Shown piece by piece: positions 25,667 to 34,314 of a stretch of 64,000 nt of DNA; the first letter of the stretch is position 1, and the number at the start of each line of letters is the position of its first letter. The notes below the pieces were generated by a model that was not told where the DNA came from, made no database searches, and worked only from the letters and a program-made list of their open reading frames with translations. The stretch spans positions 28,896 to 92,895 of the forward strand of contig NZ_BMQQ01000011.1 of assembly GCF_014648195.1 (NCBI RefSeq). Direction: 5' to 3'. A program made the position numbers and the translations under genes. Source of the stretch: Streptomyces purpureus (GTDB taxonomy: Bacteria > Actinomycetota > Actinomycetes > Streptomycetales > Streptomycetaceae).

Positions 25667-26593
25667 ATGTCACTTCCCGCCGCGTTCCACGACATCGCCA
25701 AGCGCGTCAACAACTGGGGCCGTTGGGGCCAGGACGACGAGCGGGGCACGCTCAACCTCGTCACCGACGACGTGGTCAGGGCGGCCGCCGCCACCGTCAG
25801 CAGCGGGCTGCGTGTCCCCCTCGCGCTCCCGCTGACCCAGGACGGGGTGCAGACCGGGATGATCCCGGGCCGGGTCAACCCCCTGCATGTGATGGTGCAG
25901 ATCAATCAGGAGCTGTTCGGCCCCGGCACGGTCGCCACCAGCGACGACGCCGTCACCTTCGGGCTGCAGGCGGCGACCCACTGGGACGCGCTCACCCATG
26001 TCTCGCACTCGGGGAAGATCTACAACGGCCGCCCGGCCGACTCGATCACCCCGCACGGCCGCAGCGCCTTCAGCGGCATCGACAAGGCCCGGCACATCGT
26101 CTCGCGCGGCGTGCTGCTCGACGTGGCCGCCGCCAAGGGTCTCGACCGGCTGCCGGGGGATCACGCCGTCACACCTGAAGATCTGGACGAGGCCGCCGAG
26201 TTCGGCCGGGTCATGGTCCGGGCCGGGGACATCGCGCTCGTACGGACGGGGCAGGTGCGGCAGTATCTGGCCGGGGACAAGCACGCCTACGCCTTCCCCT
26301 CGCCCGGTCTTTCGATCCGGACGCCCGAGTGGTTCCACGCGCGCGATGTGGCCGCCGTCGCCAACGACACCCTGACCTTCGAGATCTTCCCGCCGGAGAT
26401 GGAGAATCTGTGGCTGCCCGTGCACGCCCTTGATCTCGTGGAGATGGGCATGCTCCAGGGGCAGAACTGGAATCTCGAAGAGCTGTCCACAGCCTGTGCA
26501 CAGGAGGGTCGTTACGCCTTCCTGCTGTCGGCGATGCCCGAGCCGTTCGTGGGCGGTACGGGCACGCCCGTCGCCCCGGTCGCGATCCTCTGA
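25667..26593 (+). CDS. Cyclase-family (kynurenine formamidase-like) metal-dependent hydrolase
   Basis: 308 residues of the PF04199-type family. The usual metal motif HxGTHxD appears as AATHWDALTHVSH, keeping His and Asp for a divalent metal; DIALVRTGQ and FEIFPPEMENLWLPVHALDL follow. Larger members of this family (about 300 residues) are found in catabolic clusters and hydrolyse cyclic amides, lactones or ring 1,3-diketones. Ring opening of a lactone or dione in this pathway is a reasonable guess. ATG behind CAGGAGACCGG. Under operator site 7 with the divergent SDR. Confidence 0.85.
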   Translation: MSLPAAFHDIAKRVNNWGRWGQDDERGTLNLVTDDVVRAAAATVSSGLRVPLALPLTQDGVQTGMIPGRVNPLHVMVQINQELFGPGTVATSDDAVTFGLQAATHWDALTHVSHSGKIYNGRPADSITPHGRSAFSGIDKARHIVSRGVLLDVAAAKGLDRLPGDHAVTPEDLDEAAEFGRVMVRAGDIALVRTGQVRQYLAGDKHAYAFPSPGLSIRTPEWFHARDVAAVANDTLTFEIFPPEMENLWLPVHALDLVEMGMLQGQNWNLEELSTACAQEGRYAFLLSAMPEPFVGGTGTPVAPVAIL

Positions 26594-26780
26594 ACGCACG
26601 AAAAGCTCTCATGGGTGGCGGCGCGCACATGCGCACCCCGAGCACGGCACGGCGGCCGCCACCCCGCCGCGACCCGCACTCGTCGAGGGCGAAGCCCTCG
26701 TCGTCCCCTCGCAACGAATCGCTCACACAAGGGTGATCAACCGGACACGCCCCGTCAACCGTTGGTCGGGGATTTCGCCG

Positions 26781-27251
26781 TTACGCGTGACGTGTGACGG
26801 CGCACGAGGGCTCGTACGCGCCCGGCTCGCGCAACCGTGCGGTCACCACCGGCGCGCCCCGGTCGACCTCGCACCAGATGCTCTTGCCGGTGCCTTCGGC
26901 CTGCCAGCCCCACCGGTCGGCGAGGCCGTCGACCAGCGCGAGGCCCCGGCCGTTGGTGTCCTCGCCCTCGGCGTGCCGCTGGAGCGGCGGGCGGGCGCTG
27001 GCGTCGGCGACCTCGACCCGTACGGTCCCGGCGTCGGGGGCACCGCCGAAGAGCATCCGCAGCACGGCCGGGCAGCCCGTGTGCACCACCGCGTTGGTGA
27101 CGAGTTCGGAGATGAGCAGCACCAGCGTCTCGGCCAGCGGCTCGTCATCCCCTATGCCTGAACCGGCGAGCCTCGAACGCGCCCACCGCCGGGCTCGTCC
27201 CACCTCTGCCGGGTCCGGCCCGACCTCCAACTGAACCTGAAGCACCTGCAC
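26781..27251 (-). CDS. ATP-binding regulatory protein (HATPase_c, anti-sigma/RsbW-like)
   Basis: 156 residues of the GHKL ATPase fold: N-box LISELVTNAVVHTG and G-box DTNGRGLALVDGLAD are clear. Streptomycetes have many such single-domain proteins, related to RsbW/SpoIIAB; some bind sigma factors or phosphorylate STAS antagonists. A STAS protein is at 33126 and an ECF sigma at 33736, but no partnership can be shown from sequence. It stands alone; the 187 bases between it and the convergent cyclase-family gene hold no gene. Confidence 0.86.
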   Translation of the reverse strand: MQVLQVQLEVGPDPAEVGRARRWARSRLAGSGIGDDEPLAETLVLLISELVTNAVVHTGCPAVLRMLFGGAPDAGTVRVEVADASARPPLQRHAEGEDTNGRGLALVDGLADRWGWQAEGTGKSIWCEVDRGAPVVTARLREPGAYEPSCAVTRHA

Positions 27252-27657
27252 CGCTCACACCATCCGAACCGGCGGACACATCGCCTCGCGCCTCACAGCC
27301 ATCACGGAATGTGATTTCCTTGTGAGACAGCATGGTTGACGTACAGTCACCGCAACAAGCGCTTCGGGCATATTCCAGCGCGAAGGAGTACTTGTGGTCC
27401 ATACTGTGCGACGCACGTTGCGGGGAGTCGAACAGAAGGGCGTACGGCGCCTTCCGCTGCGACGAGCGGCGGGCATTCCCGGCTCCGGGGCCGCCGCAGG
27501 GGCAGCACCGGGAGCACCGGGCCTCCGAACCACTCGCATCCCCGGAGCGTACCCGAGCCCGGCCCCGACTCCGGCCTGTGACGACCCCGCTTAGGACACA
27601 ACCCGATATCGACCGCCGGTGACCGCGCGTCACCCTTCGGGGTGTTGACCGTCTCTC
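27252..27657. other. Intergenic region with one doubtful small ORF
   Basis: About 400 bases between the start of the HATPase gene and the end of the acyl-CoA dehydrogenase operon. A GTG at 27394 behind GAAGGAG (27382-27388) opens a 66-codon plus-strand frame ending at 27594; the product (MVHTVRRTLRGVEQKGVRRL...) is basic. Its third-position GC is low for this genome, so I regard it as doubtful (about one in four). The promoter for the HATPase gene must lie in the left part. No repeats or operators seen. Confidence 0.4.
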
Positions 27658-28560
27658 TCAGGAGGTCCCCGGGGAGGTCTCCACCGAAGTCTCCAGGAGC
27701 GCCGCCGCCGCGATCTCCTCGGCGCGCGCCGCGGGCAGCCACCGCTCGGCACGCAGCCAGGCCCGTTTGAGGTGCAGATGCACATCGGCCTCCCAGGTGA
27801 ACCCCATGCCGCCGTGCACCTGCAGACAGTCCCTGGCTCCGCGGACCGCCGCCTCGTCGGCGAGGAGCTTGGCCGCGGCGATGTCGACGGGGTCCTCGGT
27901 CACGGCCGCGGCGTACACGGCGGCGCGGGCGACCTCGACCCGTACGAGCATCCCCGCGCAGAGCTGTTTCACGGCCTGGAAGGCGCCGATGGGCCGGCCG
28001 AACTGCTCGCGTTCGCGGGCGTACGCCACGGCCATGTCGGTGGTGCGGGCGGCGCTGCCGAGCTGTTCGGCGGCGGTGAGCAGGGCGCCCGCCCCGGGCG
28101 GCCGGGCCGGCCCTCGCGCGTGCGGGAGCCGGTGCAGCGGGGTCAAGGGGTCGACGGAGCGGACGGGTACGGCGCCGGAGACGTCTCCCTGAGCCACGTC
28201 CGCCTCGGCCAGCCACTCCACGAGCGGCCCGTCGGCCGTGGTCACGACGGTCTCGCCGTCGGCCGCGCCCGGTACGCTCCCCGCCGCCAGGTGGGTCGCG
28301 ACCAGCGGCCCGGGCAGCAGCGCCCGTCCGGCCTCCTCGAAGAGGAGGACCGCCTCGGGCAGTCCGAGCCCGACGCCGCCGTCCTCCTCCGGCAGCCGCA
28401 GCGCGAAGAACCCGGCCGCTCCGAGCTCCCGCCACAGGGCGCGGTCCAGGGCCCCTGAGCCGACCGACGCCCGCAGCGCCTCACGGTCGAAGCGGCGCGC
28501 CAGCAGGTCCCGTACGCCCGTGCGCAGGGCCCGCTGGTCGTCGTTGAGCCGGAAGTCCAT
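27658..28560 (-). CDS. Acyl-CoA dehydrogenase, small (beta-like) subunit
   Basis: 300 residues, clearly shorter than the usual 380-400. The N-terminal helices (MDFRLNDDQRALRTGVRDL), a reduced middle domain, and the C-terminal signature EREQFGRPIGAFQAVKQLCA and LQVHGGMGFTWEADVHLHLKR are present. In alpha2beta2 enzymes such as ChsE1-ChsE2 and FadE pairs, one partner is degenerate in its active site; the short middle region here fits that role. ATG at 28560 shares a base with the stop of the next upstream gene (TGATG), so it is coupled to the large subunit at 28560-29693. Confidence 0.88.
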   Translation of the reverse strand: MDFRLNDDQRALRTGVRDLLARRFDREALRASVGSGALDRALWRELGAAGFFALRLPEEDGGVGLGLPEAVLLFEEAGRALLPGPLVATHLAAGSVPGAADGETVVTTADGPLVEWLAEADVAQGDVSGAVPVRSVDPLTPLHRLPHARGPARPPGAGALLTAAEQLGSAARTTDMAVAYAREREQFGRPIGAFQAVKQLCAGMLVRVEVARAAVYAAAVTEDPVDIAAAKLLADEAAVRGARDCLQVHGGMGFTWEADVHLHLKRAWLRAERWLPAARAEEIAAAALLETSVETSPGTS

Positions 28561-29693
28561 CAGCGCCCCCTCGGCAGGCCGAGGATCCGCTCGGCGACGA
28601 TGTTCTGCTGGATCTGGGAGGTGCCGGCGGCGATGGTGTACGACAGCGAGGACAGCCGGTCGAGGGTCCACTCCCGGCCGAGGTCCAGCGCGTCGGGGCC
28701 GAGGACCTCGGCCGCCGTGTCGTAGAGCTCCTGACGGGCGTGCGAGTAGCGGAGCTTGAAGACGGAGCCGCCGGTGCCCGGGACCCCGCCGGTCGCCTGC
28801 GCCTCGCTGACGTTCCACTGGGTGAGCCGCCACAGCGCGCGGAACTCCGCGTTCAGCCGGCCGAGGCGGCGGCGCAGCGCGTCGTCGTCCCAGCGTCCGT
28901 TCTTGTGCGCCACGCGCGCGAGGTCGGCCAGCACGCGGCGGCAGGCGACGACCTCGCCGACGAAGGCGGTGCCCCGCTCGAAGGAGAGGGTGACCATCGT
29001 GACGCGCCAGCCGTCGTTCTCCTCGCCGACCCGGTTGGCGACGGGCACGCGCACCTCGTCGAGGAAGACCTCGGCGAACTCGTCGGAGCCGGCGAGGGTG
29101 CGCAGCGGCCGTACGGTGATGCCGGGGGTGTCCATGGGCAGTGCGAGCCAGGTGATGCCCTGGTGTTTGGGGGCCTGCGGGTCGGTGCGGACGAGCAGTT
29201 CGCACCAGTCGGCGACCTCGGCGTGCGAGGTCCAGATCTTCGATCCGGTGACGACGTACGTGTCCCCGTCGCGTACCGCGCGCGTGCGCAGGGCGGCGAG
29301 GTCGGATCCGGCGCCGGGTTCGCTGAAGCCCTGGCACCAGACCTCGTCACCGCGCAGGATCGGCGGCAGCCAGCGTTCCCGCTGCGCCTGAGTGCCCTCG
29401 GCGGCGATGGTGGGGCCGGCGTGCAGCAGTCCGACGAAGTTGGCGCCGACGTAGGGCGCTCCGGCGAGCTCGGTCTCCTCCAGGAAGATCAGCCGCTGGG
29501 TGGGGGGCGCGTCCCAGTGCACCTCGCCGTATCCGGCGTCGTACAGCATGCGCTGCCAGGTGGTGTCGTAGGCGCGGCGGGCGGGCCAGTCGAGCGGGTC
29601 GGGCCTGGAGGGCAGGGTGGGAAGCGCGCCGCGCAGCCAGGCTCTGAGGCGGGCCCGGAAGGCCTCCTCCTCGGGCGTGTACGCGAGGTCCAT
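28560..29693 (-). CDS. Acyl-CoA dehydrogenase, large (alpha-like) subunit
   Basis: 377 residues. VWCQGFSEPGAGSDLAALRT, TYVVTGSKIWTSHAEVADWC and AAGTSQIQQNIVAERILGL show a complete dehydrogenase domain set. Directly coupled to the small subunit downstream and to the amidohydrolase upstream by TGATG overlaps, so the three genes form one tight minus-strand operon behind operator site 8. Likely an alpha2beta2 FAD enzyme that desaturates a bulky acyl-CoA, as known for steroid side-chain dehydrogenases of actinobacteria. Confidence 0.9.
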   Translation of the reverse strand: MDLAYTPEEEAFRARLRAWLRGALPTLPSRPDPLDWPARRAYDTTWQRMLYDAGYGEVHWDAPPTQRLIFLEETELAGAPYVGANFVGLLHAGPTIAAEGTQAQRERWLPPILRGDEVWCQGFSEPGAGSDLAALRTRAVRDGDTYVVTGSKIWTSHAEVADWCELLVRTDPQAPKHQGITWLALPMDTPGITVRPLRTLAGSDEFAEVFLDEVRVPVANRVGEENDGWRVTMVTLSFERGTAFVGEVVACRRVLADLARVAHKNGRWDDDALRRRLGRLNAEFRALWRLTQWNVSEAQATGGVPGTGGSVFKLRYSHARQELYDTAAEVLGPDALDLGREWTLDRLSSLSYTIAAGTSQIQQNIVAERILGLPRGR

Positions 29694-30883
29694 CAGGCAA
29701 TGTCCAGGCCGAGCATCCGGATGGCGTTGCCCCGCATGAGTTTGTACACGGTCTCGTCGTCGAGGCCCTTCACATGGTCGAGGGCGACCTCCTTTGTGTG
29801 CGGGAAGGTGGAGTCGACGTGGGGGTAGTCGGTCTCGAAGGTGGCGTTGTCGCGGCCGACGACGTCCAGCGAGGCGATGCCGTGTTTGTCGCGGAAGAAG
29901 CAGCAGAAGATCTGGCGGTAGTAGTACGTCGAGGGCGGTTCGGGGATCAGGTCGCGTACGCCGCCCCAGGCGCGGTGCTCCTCCCAGACGTCGTCGGCGC
30001 GTTCCAGGGCGTAGGGGATCCAGCCCATCTGGCCCTCGCTGTAGGCGAGCTTGAGGGTCGGGAACTTCACCAGGACGCCGGAGAAGAGGAAGTCCATCAT
30101 CGAGGCCATCGCGTTGTTGAAAGAGAGCGAGGCCTGGACGGCGGGCGGGGCGTCCGGGGAGGCGGCGGGCATCTGGGAGGAGGACCCGATGTGCATGTTG
30201 ACGACCGTGCCGGTCTCCTGGCAGACCGCGAAGAAGGGGTCCCAGTACCCGGAGTGGATGGACGGCAGTCCGAGGTGGGTGGGGATTTCGGAGAAGGTCA
30301 CGGCCTTCACGCCGCGGGCGGCGTTGCGGCGGATCTCGGCGACGGCCAGGTCGGTGTCCCACAGCGGGATGATGCAGAGCGGGATGAGCCGGCCGCCGCT
30401 GTCGCCGCACCACTCCTCGACCATCCAGTCGTTGTAGGCGCGGACGCAGGCGAGGGCGACCTCCTTGTCGTGGGCCTCGGCGAAGGTCTGGCCGCAGAAG
30501 CGCGGGAAGGTGGGGAAGCACAGGGAGGCCTCGACGTGGTTGAGGTCCATGTCCTTGAGCCGCTCTGCGGGGTCCCAGCAGCCGGGGCGCATCTCCGCGC
30601 GCGTGATGCCTTCCAGGGTCATGTCGTCGCGGTCGAAGCCGACGGCGGCGATGTTGCGCTTGTACGGGAAGTGGAGGTCCTCGTAGATCCACCAGTCGGC
30701 CGGGGGTCCGTCGGGGTCCATGGTGATGCGGTACTTGCCGCCGACGTAGGCGAGCTCCCCGATGCCGGTGGTGAGCGGCTTGGGGCCGCGGTCGCGGTAC
30801 TTCGCGGGGAGCCAGGTCTCGAAGAGGTGGGCCGGCTCGATCACGTGGTCGTCGACGCTGATGATCCGCGGCAGTTCGGTCAT
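29693..30883 (-). CDS. Amidohydrolase-2 (COG2159) family protein
   Basis: 396 residues of the ACMSD-like TIM-barrel metal hydrolase/decarboxylase family. It starts MTELPRIISVDDHVIEP, where the DDHVIE segment replaces the common HxH metal motif. VNMHIGSSSQ (second metal His), AYSEGQMGWIPYALERAD and FETDYPHVDSTFP (late Asp-His) complete the site. This subgroup is frequently next to heterotetrameric acyl-CoA dehydrogenases in actinobacteria; its reaction is not established. ATG behind GGAGGGG. First gene of the three-gene operon; divergent from the acyl-CoA ligase at 31027 across two operators. Confidence 0.87.
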   Translation of the reverse strand: MTELPRIISVDDHVIEPAHLFETWLPAKYRDRGPKPLTTGIGELAYVGGKYRITMDPDGPPADWWIYEDLHFPYKRNIAAVGFDRDDMTLEGITRAEMRPGCWDPAERLKDMDLNHVEASLCFPTFPRFCGQTFAEAHDKEVALACVRAYNDWMVEEWCGDSGGRLIPLCIIPLWDTDLAVAEIRRNAARGVKAVTFSEIPTHLGLPSIHSGYWDPFFAVCQETGTVVNMHIGSSSQMPAASPDAPPAVQASLSFNNAMASMMDFLFSGVLVKFPTLKLAYSEGQMGWIPYALERADDVWEEHRAWGGVRDLIPEPPSTYYYRQIFCCFFRDKHGIASLDVVGRDNATFETDYPHVDSTFPHTKEVALDHVKGLDDETVYKLMRGNAIRMLGLDIA

Positions 30884-30907
30884 GAGTCCCCTCCGGAGGC
30901 TCCGAAT

Positions 30908-30922
30908 CTGATGACCCGTCAG
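30908..30922. promoter_or_regulatory. Palindromic operator, regulon site 8
   Basis: CTGATGACCCGTCAG, 25 bases upstream of the amidohydrolase start at 30883. Shares the T at position 5 with site 2. Confidence 0.76.
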
Positions 30923-30983
30923 AAGTAGGCTAGCCCCGCACCCCTGGACCGACAAGGAGCGGCGGCCTACGCTCTGCCCGTCA

Positions 30984-30998
30984 CCTGACTGACCGTCA
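30984..30998. promoter_or_regulatory. Palindromic operator, regulon site 9
   Basis: CTGACTGACCGTCAG, 29 bases upstream of the acyl-CoA ligase GTG at 31027. Sites 8 and 9 split the 143-bp divergent promoter region so that each gene has its own. Confidence 0.77.
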
Positions 30999-31026
30999 GT
31001 TTTGTTCGGCTCCGAGGGGACCCGCC

Positions 31027-32535
31027 GTGACCGACACCGCACACGCCCTGGGCACCTCCCGCACGCTCTGGGAGCTCGTCGAACGCCGCGCCGCCCTCAC
31101 CCCCGACCGGCCCGTCCTCCTCCAGGACGACCGCGTGCTCACCTTCGGTGAGCTGCGGGAGCGCTCCGAACAGGTCGCCGCCGGCCTGCACGCCCTCGGC
31201 GTGCGGCCCGGCACGGTCGTCGCCTGGCAGCTGCCCACCCGCATCGAGACGGCCCTGCTGTCCTTCGCCCTGGCCCGGATCGGCGCCGTCCAGTCACCCG
31301 TCATCCCGTTCTACCGGGACCGCGAGGTCGGCTTCGCGCTGCGCGCCTCCCAGGCCGAGTTCTTCGCCGTCCCCGGCGAGTGGCGCGGCTTCGACCACAC
31401 CGCCATGGCCCACCGCCTCGGCGCGCGCGGCGTCTTCGAGGCGTACGGCACCCTGCCCGACGGCGACCCGGCCGTCCTGCCCCCGCCGCCCGCCGAGGGC
31501 ACCTCCGTCCGCTGGATCTACTGGACCTCCGGCACGACCTCCGACCCCAAGGGCGTACTGCACACCGACCGCTCCCTGATCGCCGGCGGCTCCTGCCTCG
31601 CACACGCCCTGCGGCTCTCCCCCGACGACGTCGGCTCGATGGCCTTCCCGTACGCCCACATCGCCGGGCCCGACTACACCGTCATGCTGCTGCTGTACGG
31701 CTTCCCGGCCGTCATGTTCGAGCAGTTCGCCCTGCCCGAGGCGCTGGAGACGTACCGCAGGCACGGCGTCACGGTGGCCGGCGGCTCCACCGCCTTCTAC
31801 TCGATGTTCCTCGCCGAACAACGCGCGCGCCCCGGCGAGAAGATCATCCCCACCCTCCGGCTGCTCGCCGGCGGGGGCGCCCCGAAGCCGCCGGAGCTGT
31901 ACCACTCCGTGGTACGGGAGATGGGCTGCCAACTCACCCACGGCTACGGCATGACCGAGGTCCCGATGATCACCATGGGAGACCCGGACGACACCCCGGA
32001 GAACCTCGCCACCACCGAAGGCCGGCCCCCCGAGGGGATGGAGATACGAATCGTCGACGGGGACGTACGGCTGCGCGGCGAAGCGGTCTGCCAGGGATAC
32101 CTCGACCCGGCCCAGACCGCCGAGGCCTTCGACGAGGACGGCTTCCTCATCACCGGAGACGTCGGACACCTCACCGACACCGGCCACCTCGTCCTCACCG
32201 GTCGGATCAAGGACATCATCATCCGCAAGGGCGAGAACATCTCGGCCAAGGAGATCGAGGACATGCTCCACCGCCACCCCGCCGTCGGCGACGTGGCGGT
32301 GATCGGACTGCCCGACGCCGCCCGCGGCGAACGCGTCTGCGCCGTCGTCGAACAGCCCGAAGGCGCGCCCGCGCTCACCCTCCCGGACCTCACCGCATAT
32401 CTGCGCGCCGAAGGGCTCTCCGTCCACAAACTCCCCGAACAGCTGGAGATCGTGGACGCCCTGCCGCGCAACGACACCCTGCGCAAGGTCCTCAAGTACA
32501 AACTGCGCGAACGCTTCTCGCCGTCCGGCCGATGA
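31027..32535 (+). CDS. AMP-forming acyl-CoA ligase (FadD-like)
   Basis: 502 residues of the ANL superfamily: P-loop YWTSGTTSDPKGVLHTDR, the A5 motif LTHGYGMTEVPM, FLITGDVGHL, the hinge and A8 motif GRIKDIIIRKGENISAKEIED, and the A10-like end NDTLRKVLKYKLRE. The usual catalytic Lys of A10 is within RKVLKYK. It adenylates a carboxylic acid and forms its CoA ester in the cytosol. With the divergent dehydrogenase operon and operators on both sides it is the probable entry enzyme for the pathway acid, similar in context to steroid FadD17/FadD19 ligases (inference). Confidence 0.9.
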   Translation: MTDTAHALGTSRTLWELVERRAALTPDRPVLLQDDRVLTFGELRERSEQVAAGLHALGVRPGTVVAWQLPTRIETALLSFALARIGAVQSPVIPFYRDREVGFALRASQAEFFAVPGEWRGFDHTAMAHRLGARGVFEAYGTLPDGDPAVLPPPPAEGTSVRWIYWTSGTTSDPKGVLHTDRSLIAGGSCLAHALRLSPDDVGSMAFPYAHIAGPDYTVMLLLYGFPAVMFEQFALPEALETYRRHGVTVAGGSTAFYSMFLAEQRARPGEKIIPTLRLLAGGGAPKPPELYHSVVREMGCQLTHGYGMTEVPMITMGDPDDTPENLATTEGRPPEGMEIRIVDGDVRLRGEAVCQGYLDPAQTAEAFDEDGFLITGDVGHLTDTGHLVLTGRIKDIIIRKGENISAKEIEDMLHRHPAVGDVAVIGLPDAARGERVCAVVEQPEGAPALTLPDLTAYLRAEGLSVHKLPEQLEIVDALPRNDTLRKVLKYKLRERFSPSGR

Positions 32536-32541
32536 CCGGAC

Positions 32542-33060
32542 CTACGCGTCGGGCAGCGGGGTCACGTAGTACGCGGCGAAGGCGGACAGCACGTCCTCCT
32601 CGGTGATCCGGCCGTCACCGTCACCGTCCAGCGCGGCCGCCACGCGTGGCGCGATTCTCTCGGCCACGCCGAGCGCGGTCAGCGCCCGCTCGGCCGAGGC
32701 CAGGGTCAGCTCGCTGCCGCCCTCCGCCGCCACGTCGATGACCCCGTGCAGGAACGGGCGGGCGATCTCCGCGAACTTCTGCGGCTGGTCCCGCAGCCGC
32801 TTCACGGCTCCGGTGACGAACTCCGCGCGGTTGACCTTCTGATCGCCGTCGACGTCCGCGATCCCGGCCATGCCCTGCCAGAACGCCTCCGCGCCGCTGT
32901 ACAGCGCCTGCCCCTTGACCGACCTGGCGGCGACACCGAAGGCCGCGAGCACGGCGGCGGCCGCGGCGCTGAAGTCCTGACGGTCGATCCAGCCGTTGTG
33001 GTCCTGGTCGAAGGTGGCGAACCGGTGGGCGATCCTGCGCTCGTACTCCTCGCTGTCCAT
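32542..33060 (-). CDS. EF-hand calcium-binding protein (calerythrin-like)
   Basis: 172 residues with three good EF-hand loops: DQDHNGWIDRQDF, DVDGDQKVNRAEF and DGDGDGRITEEDV, with a fourth, degenerate position between the second and third. The layout matches the actinobacterial calerythrin/sarcoplasmic-type proteins that buffer or sense Ca2+ in the cytosol. Its end is seven bases from the end of the convergent acyl-CoA ligase gene. The start at 33060 is chosen because the helix before the first loop begins there. Confidence 0.9.
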   Translation of the reverse strand: MDSEEYERRIAHRFATFDQDHNGWIDRQDFSAAAAAVLAAFGVAARSVKGQALYSGAEAFWQGMAGIADVDGDQKVNRAEFVTGAVKRLRDQPQKFAEIARPFLHGVIDVAAEGGSELTLASAERALTALGVAERIAPRVAAALDGDGDGRITEEDVLSAFAAYYVTPLPDA

Positions 33061-33125
33061 GGCGGGAGCGTACGGCGTCGAGGCCGAATCGCGCGCCCGT
33101 TGCGCGCGCCTTTCACGCGAGGGCG

Positions 33126-33500
33126 TCACGCGGACAGGCGCTGCGACTGCCGGCCCGTCGCGCTGGCCACATCCGGATACACCTCGAAGAGCCGGCGCAC
33201 CCCGAGCGCCGCGAGCACGCGGTTGACGTGCGATCCGTCCACCGCGCCCTGCGCCGGCAGGATCAGCCGCAGCCTGCCCCGGCACGAACGCATCAGACGG
33301 CGCGAGGCGACCAGCACCCCGACCCCGCTGGAGTCGCAGAACTGCACACCGGAGAGATCGAGCACGAGATCGTGGCGGCCGCCGGCGACGGCGTCATGGA
33401 CGCGCTTACGGACCAGCGGCGAGGTCACCAGGTCCAATTCGCCCTCGATGCGCACCACGGTCCAGGCGCCCTGCACGGCTTCGTCGACGTTGAGCGTCAC
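33126..33500 (-). CDS. STAS-domain anti-anti-sigma factor
   Basis: 124 residues. VVRIEGELDLVTSPLVRKRV and LDLSGVQFCDSSGVGVLVAS are the STAS core; DSSG holds the serine that RsbW-type kinases phosphorylate. The function is to release a sigma factor by binding its anti-sigma partner. GTG at 33500 gives VTLNVDEAV as the start; a GTG at 33533 is possible. It is divergent from the ECF sigma gene at 33736, which makes a shared stress pathway attractive but unproven. Confidence 0.87.
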   Translation of the reverse strand: MTLNVDEAVQGAWTVVRIEGELDLVTSPLVRKRVHDAVAGGRHDLVLDLSGVQFCDSSGVGVLVASRRLMRSCRGRLRLILPAQGAVDGSHVNRVLAALGVRRLFEVYPDVASATGRQSQRLSA

Positions 33501-33735
33501 GGGTCCGGACCTTTCTTGGGGGTGGGACCGCACGGGAACCGGAGTCGGTCCTTCCCCACCCGCGTGCCCGGTCGGCCCCCGACGAAACCCAGTTCGCCGG
33601 GAGTGACGTTTTCCTTACCATCACCCCTCCCGGAAGGGCGTACTTGTCGTAAAGGTGCGTGCTCTGTCAGTGACGGGCACTACATTCGAAGGGAGTCGGA
33701 TGCAGTCGGGTCGGGAGGGGCCAGGAGGGCATCGC

Positions 33736-34314
33736 ATGGCGAAGGACACACCACCGCGCTGGGACCGCAGGATGCAGCAGCGGCTGGCGCGGGGTGAGGC
33801 GGCCGCGCTCGGCGAGCTCTACGACCGGTTCGCGTCGCTCGTGCACAGCCTCGCGCACCGCGTCCTCGACGACGAGGCCGCCGCCGACCAGGTCACCCGT
33901 GAGGTGTTCGGCTACATCTGGGAGAACCCCGACGCGTACGACCCCAAGCAGGGCAACCTCCGCTCCTGGGTCGCCAAGCTCACCCAGCGGCAGGCCGTGC
34001 ACCGCCTGCGCCAGGCGGAGGCGGAGGTGTACGAGGAGACCGGCGAGGGCTCCGCGGAGGAGTTGGAGCAGAAGGTCCGCCGGGCCTCCGTCGCCGCCCG
34101 CGCCGACTACATCGTGACCTCGATGCCCGCCCCGCTGCGGGCCGCGCTGGAACTGGCGTATTTCCAGCGCCGCGACTACCGCCAGACCGCGGCCGACCTC
34201 GGTGTGACGGAGGACGAGGCGCGGCGGCGCCTGCGGCTCGGACTCCAGCTGCTGTCGACCGCGAACACCCGCTCCCTGGAGGGCTCTCCGCCCGGATACG
34301 GACGGACACTGTGA
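33736..34314 (+). CDS. ECF-subfamily RNA polymerase sigma factor
   Basis: 192 residues with region 2 (LYDRFASLVHSLAHRVLDDE, VFGYIWENPDAYDP) and region 4 (PLRAALELAYFQRRDYRQTA, DLGVTEDEARRRLRLGLQLL). It directs RNA polymerase to a stress or envelope regulon. ATG at 33736 sits six bases after AGGAGGG; upstream in-frame starts lack a site. The stop overlaps the start of the zinc-finger gene (GTGA, 34311-34314), the classical arrangement of a sigma factor and its anti-sigma. Confidence 0.92.
   Translation: MAKDTPPRWDRRMQQRLARGEAAALGELYDRFASLVHSLAHRVLDDEAAADQVTREVFGYIWENPDAYDPKQGNLRSWVAKLTQRQAVHRLRQAEAEVYEETGEGSAEELEQKVRRASVAARADYIVTSMPAPLRAALELAYFQRRDYRQTAADLGVTEDEARRRLRLGLQLLSTANTRSLEGSPPGYGRTL

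Noticed and set aside
27394..27594. 66-codon basic ORF as a firm gene
   Set aside because: It has a good ribosome site but atypical codon use and no recognisable homology; kept only as a remark on the intergenic region.
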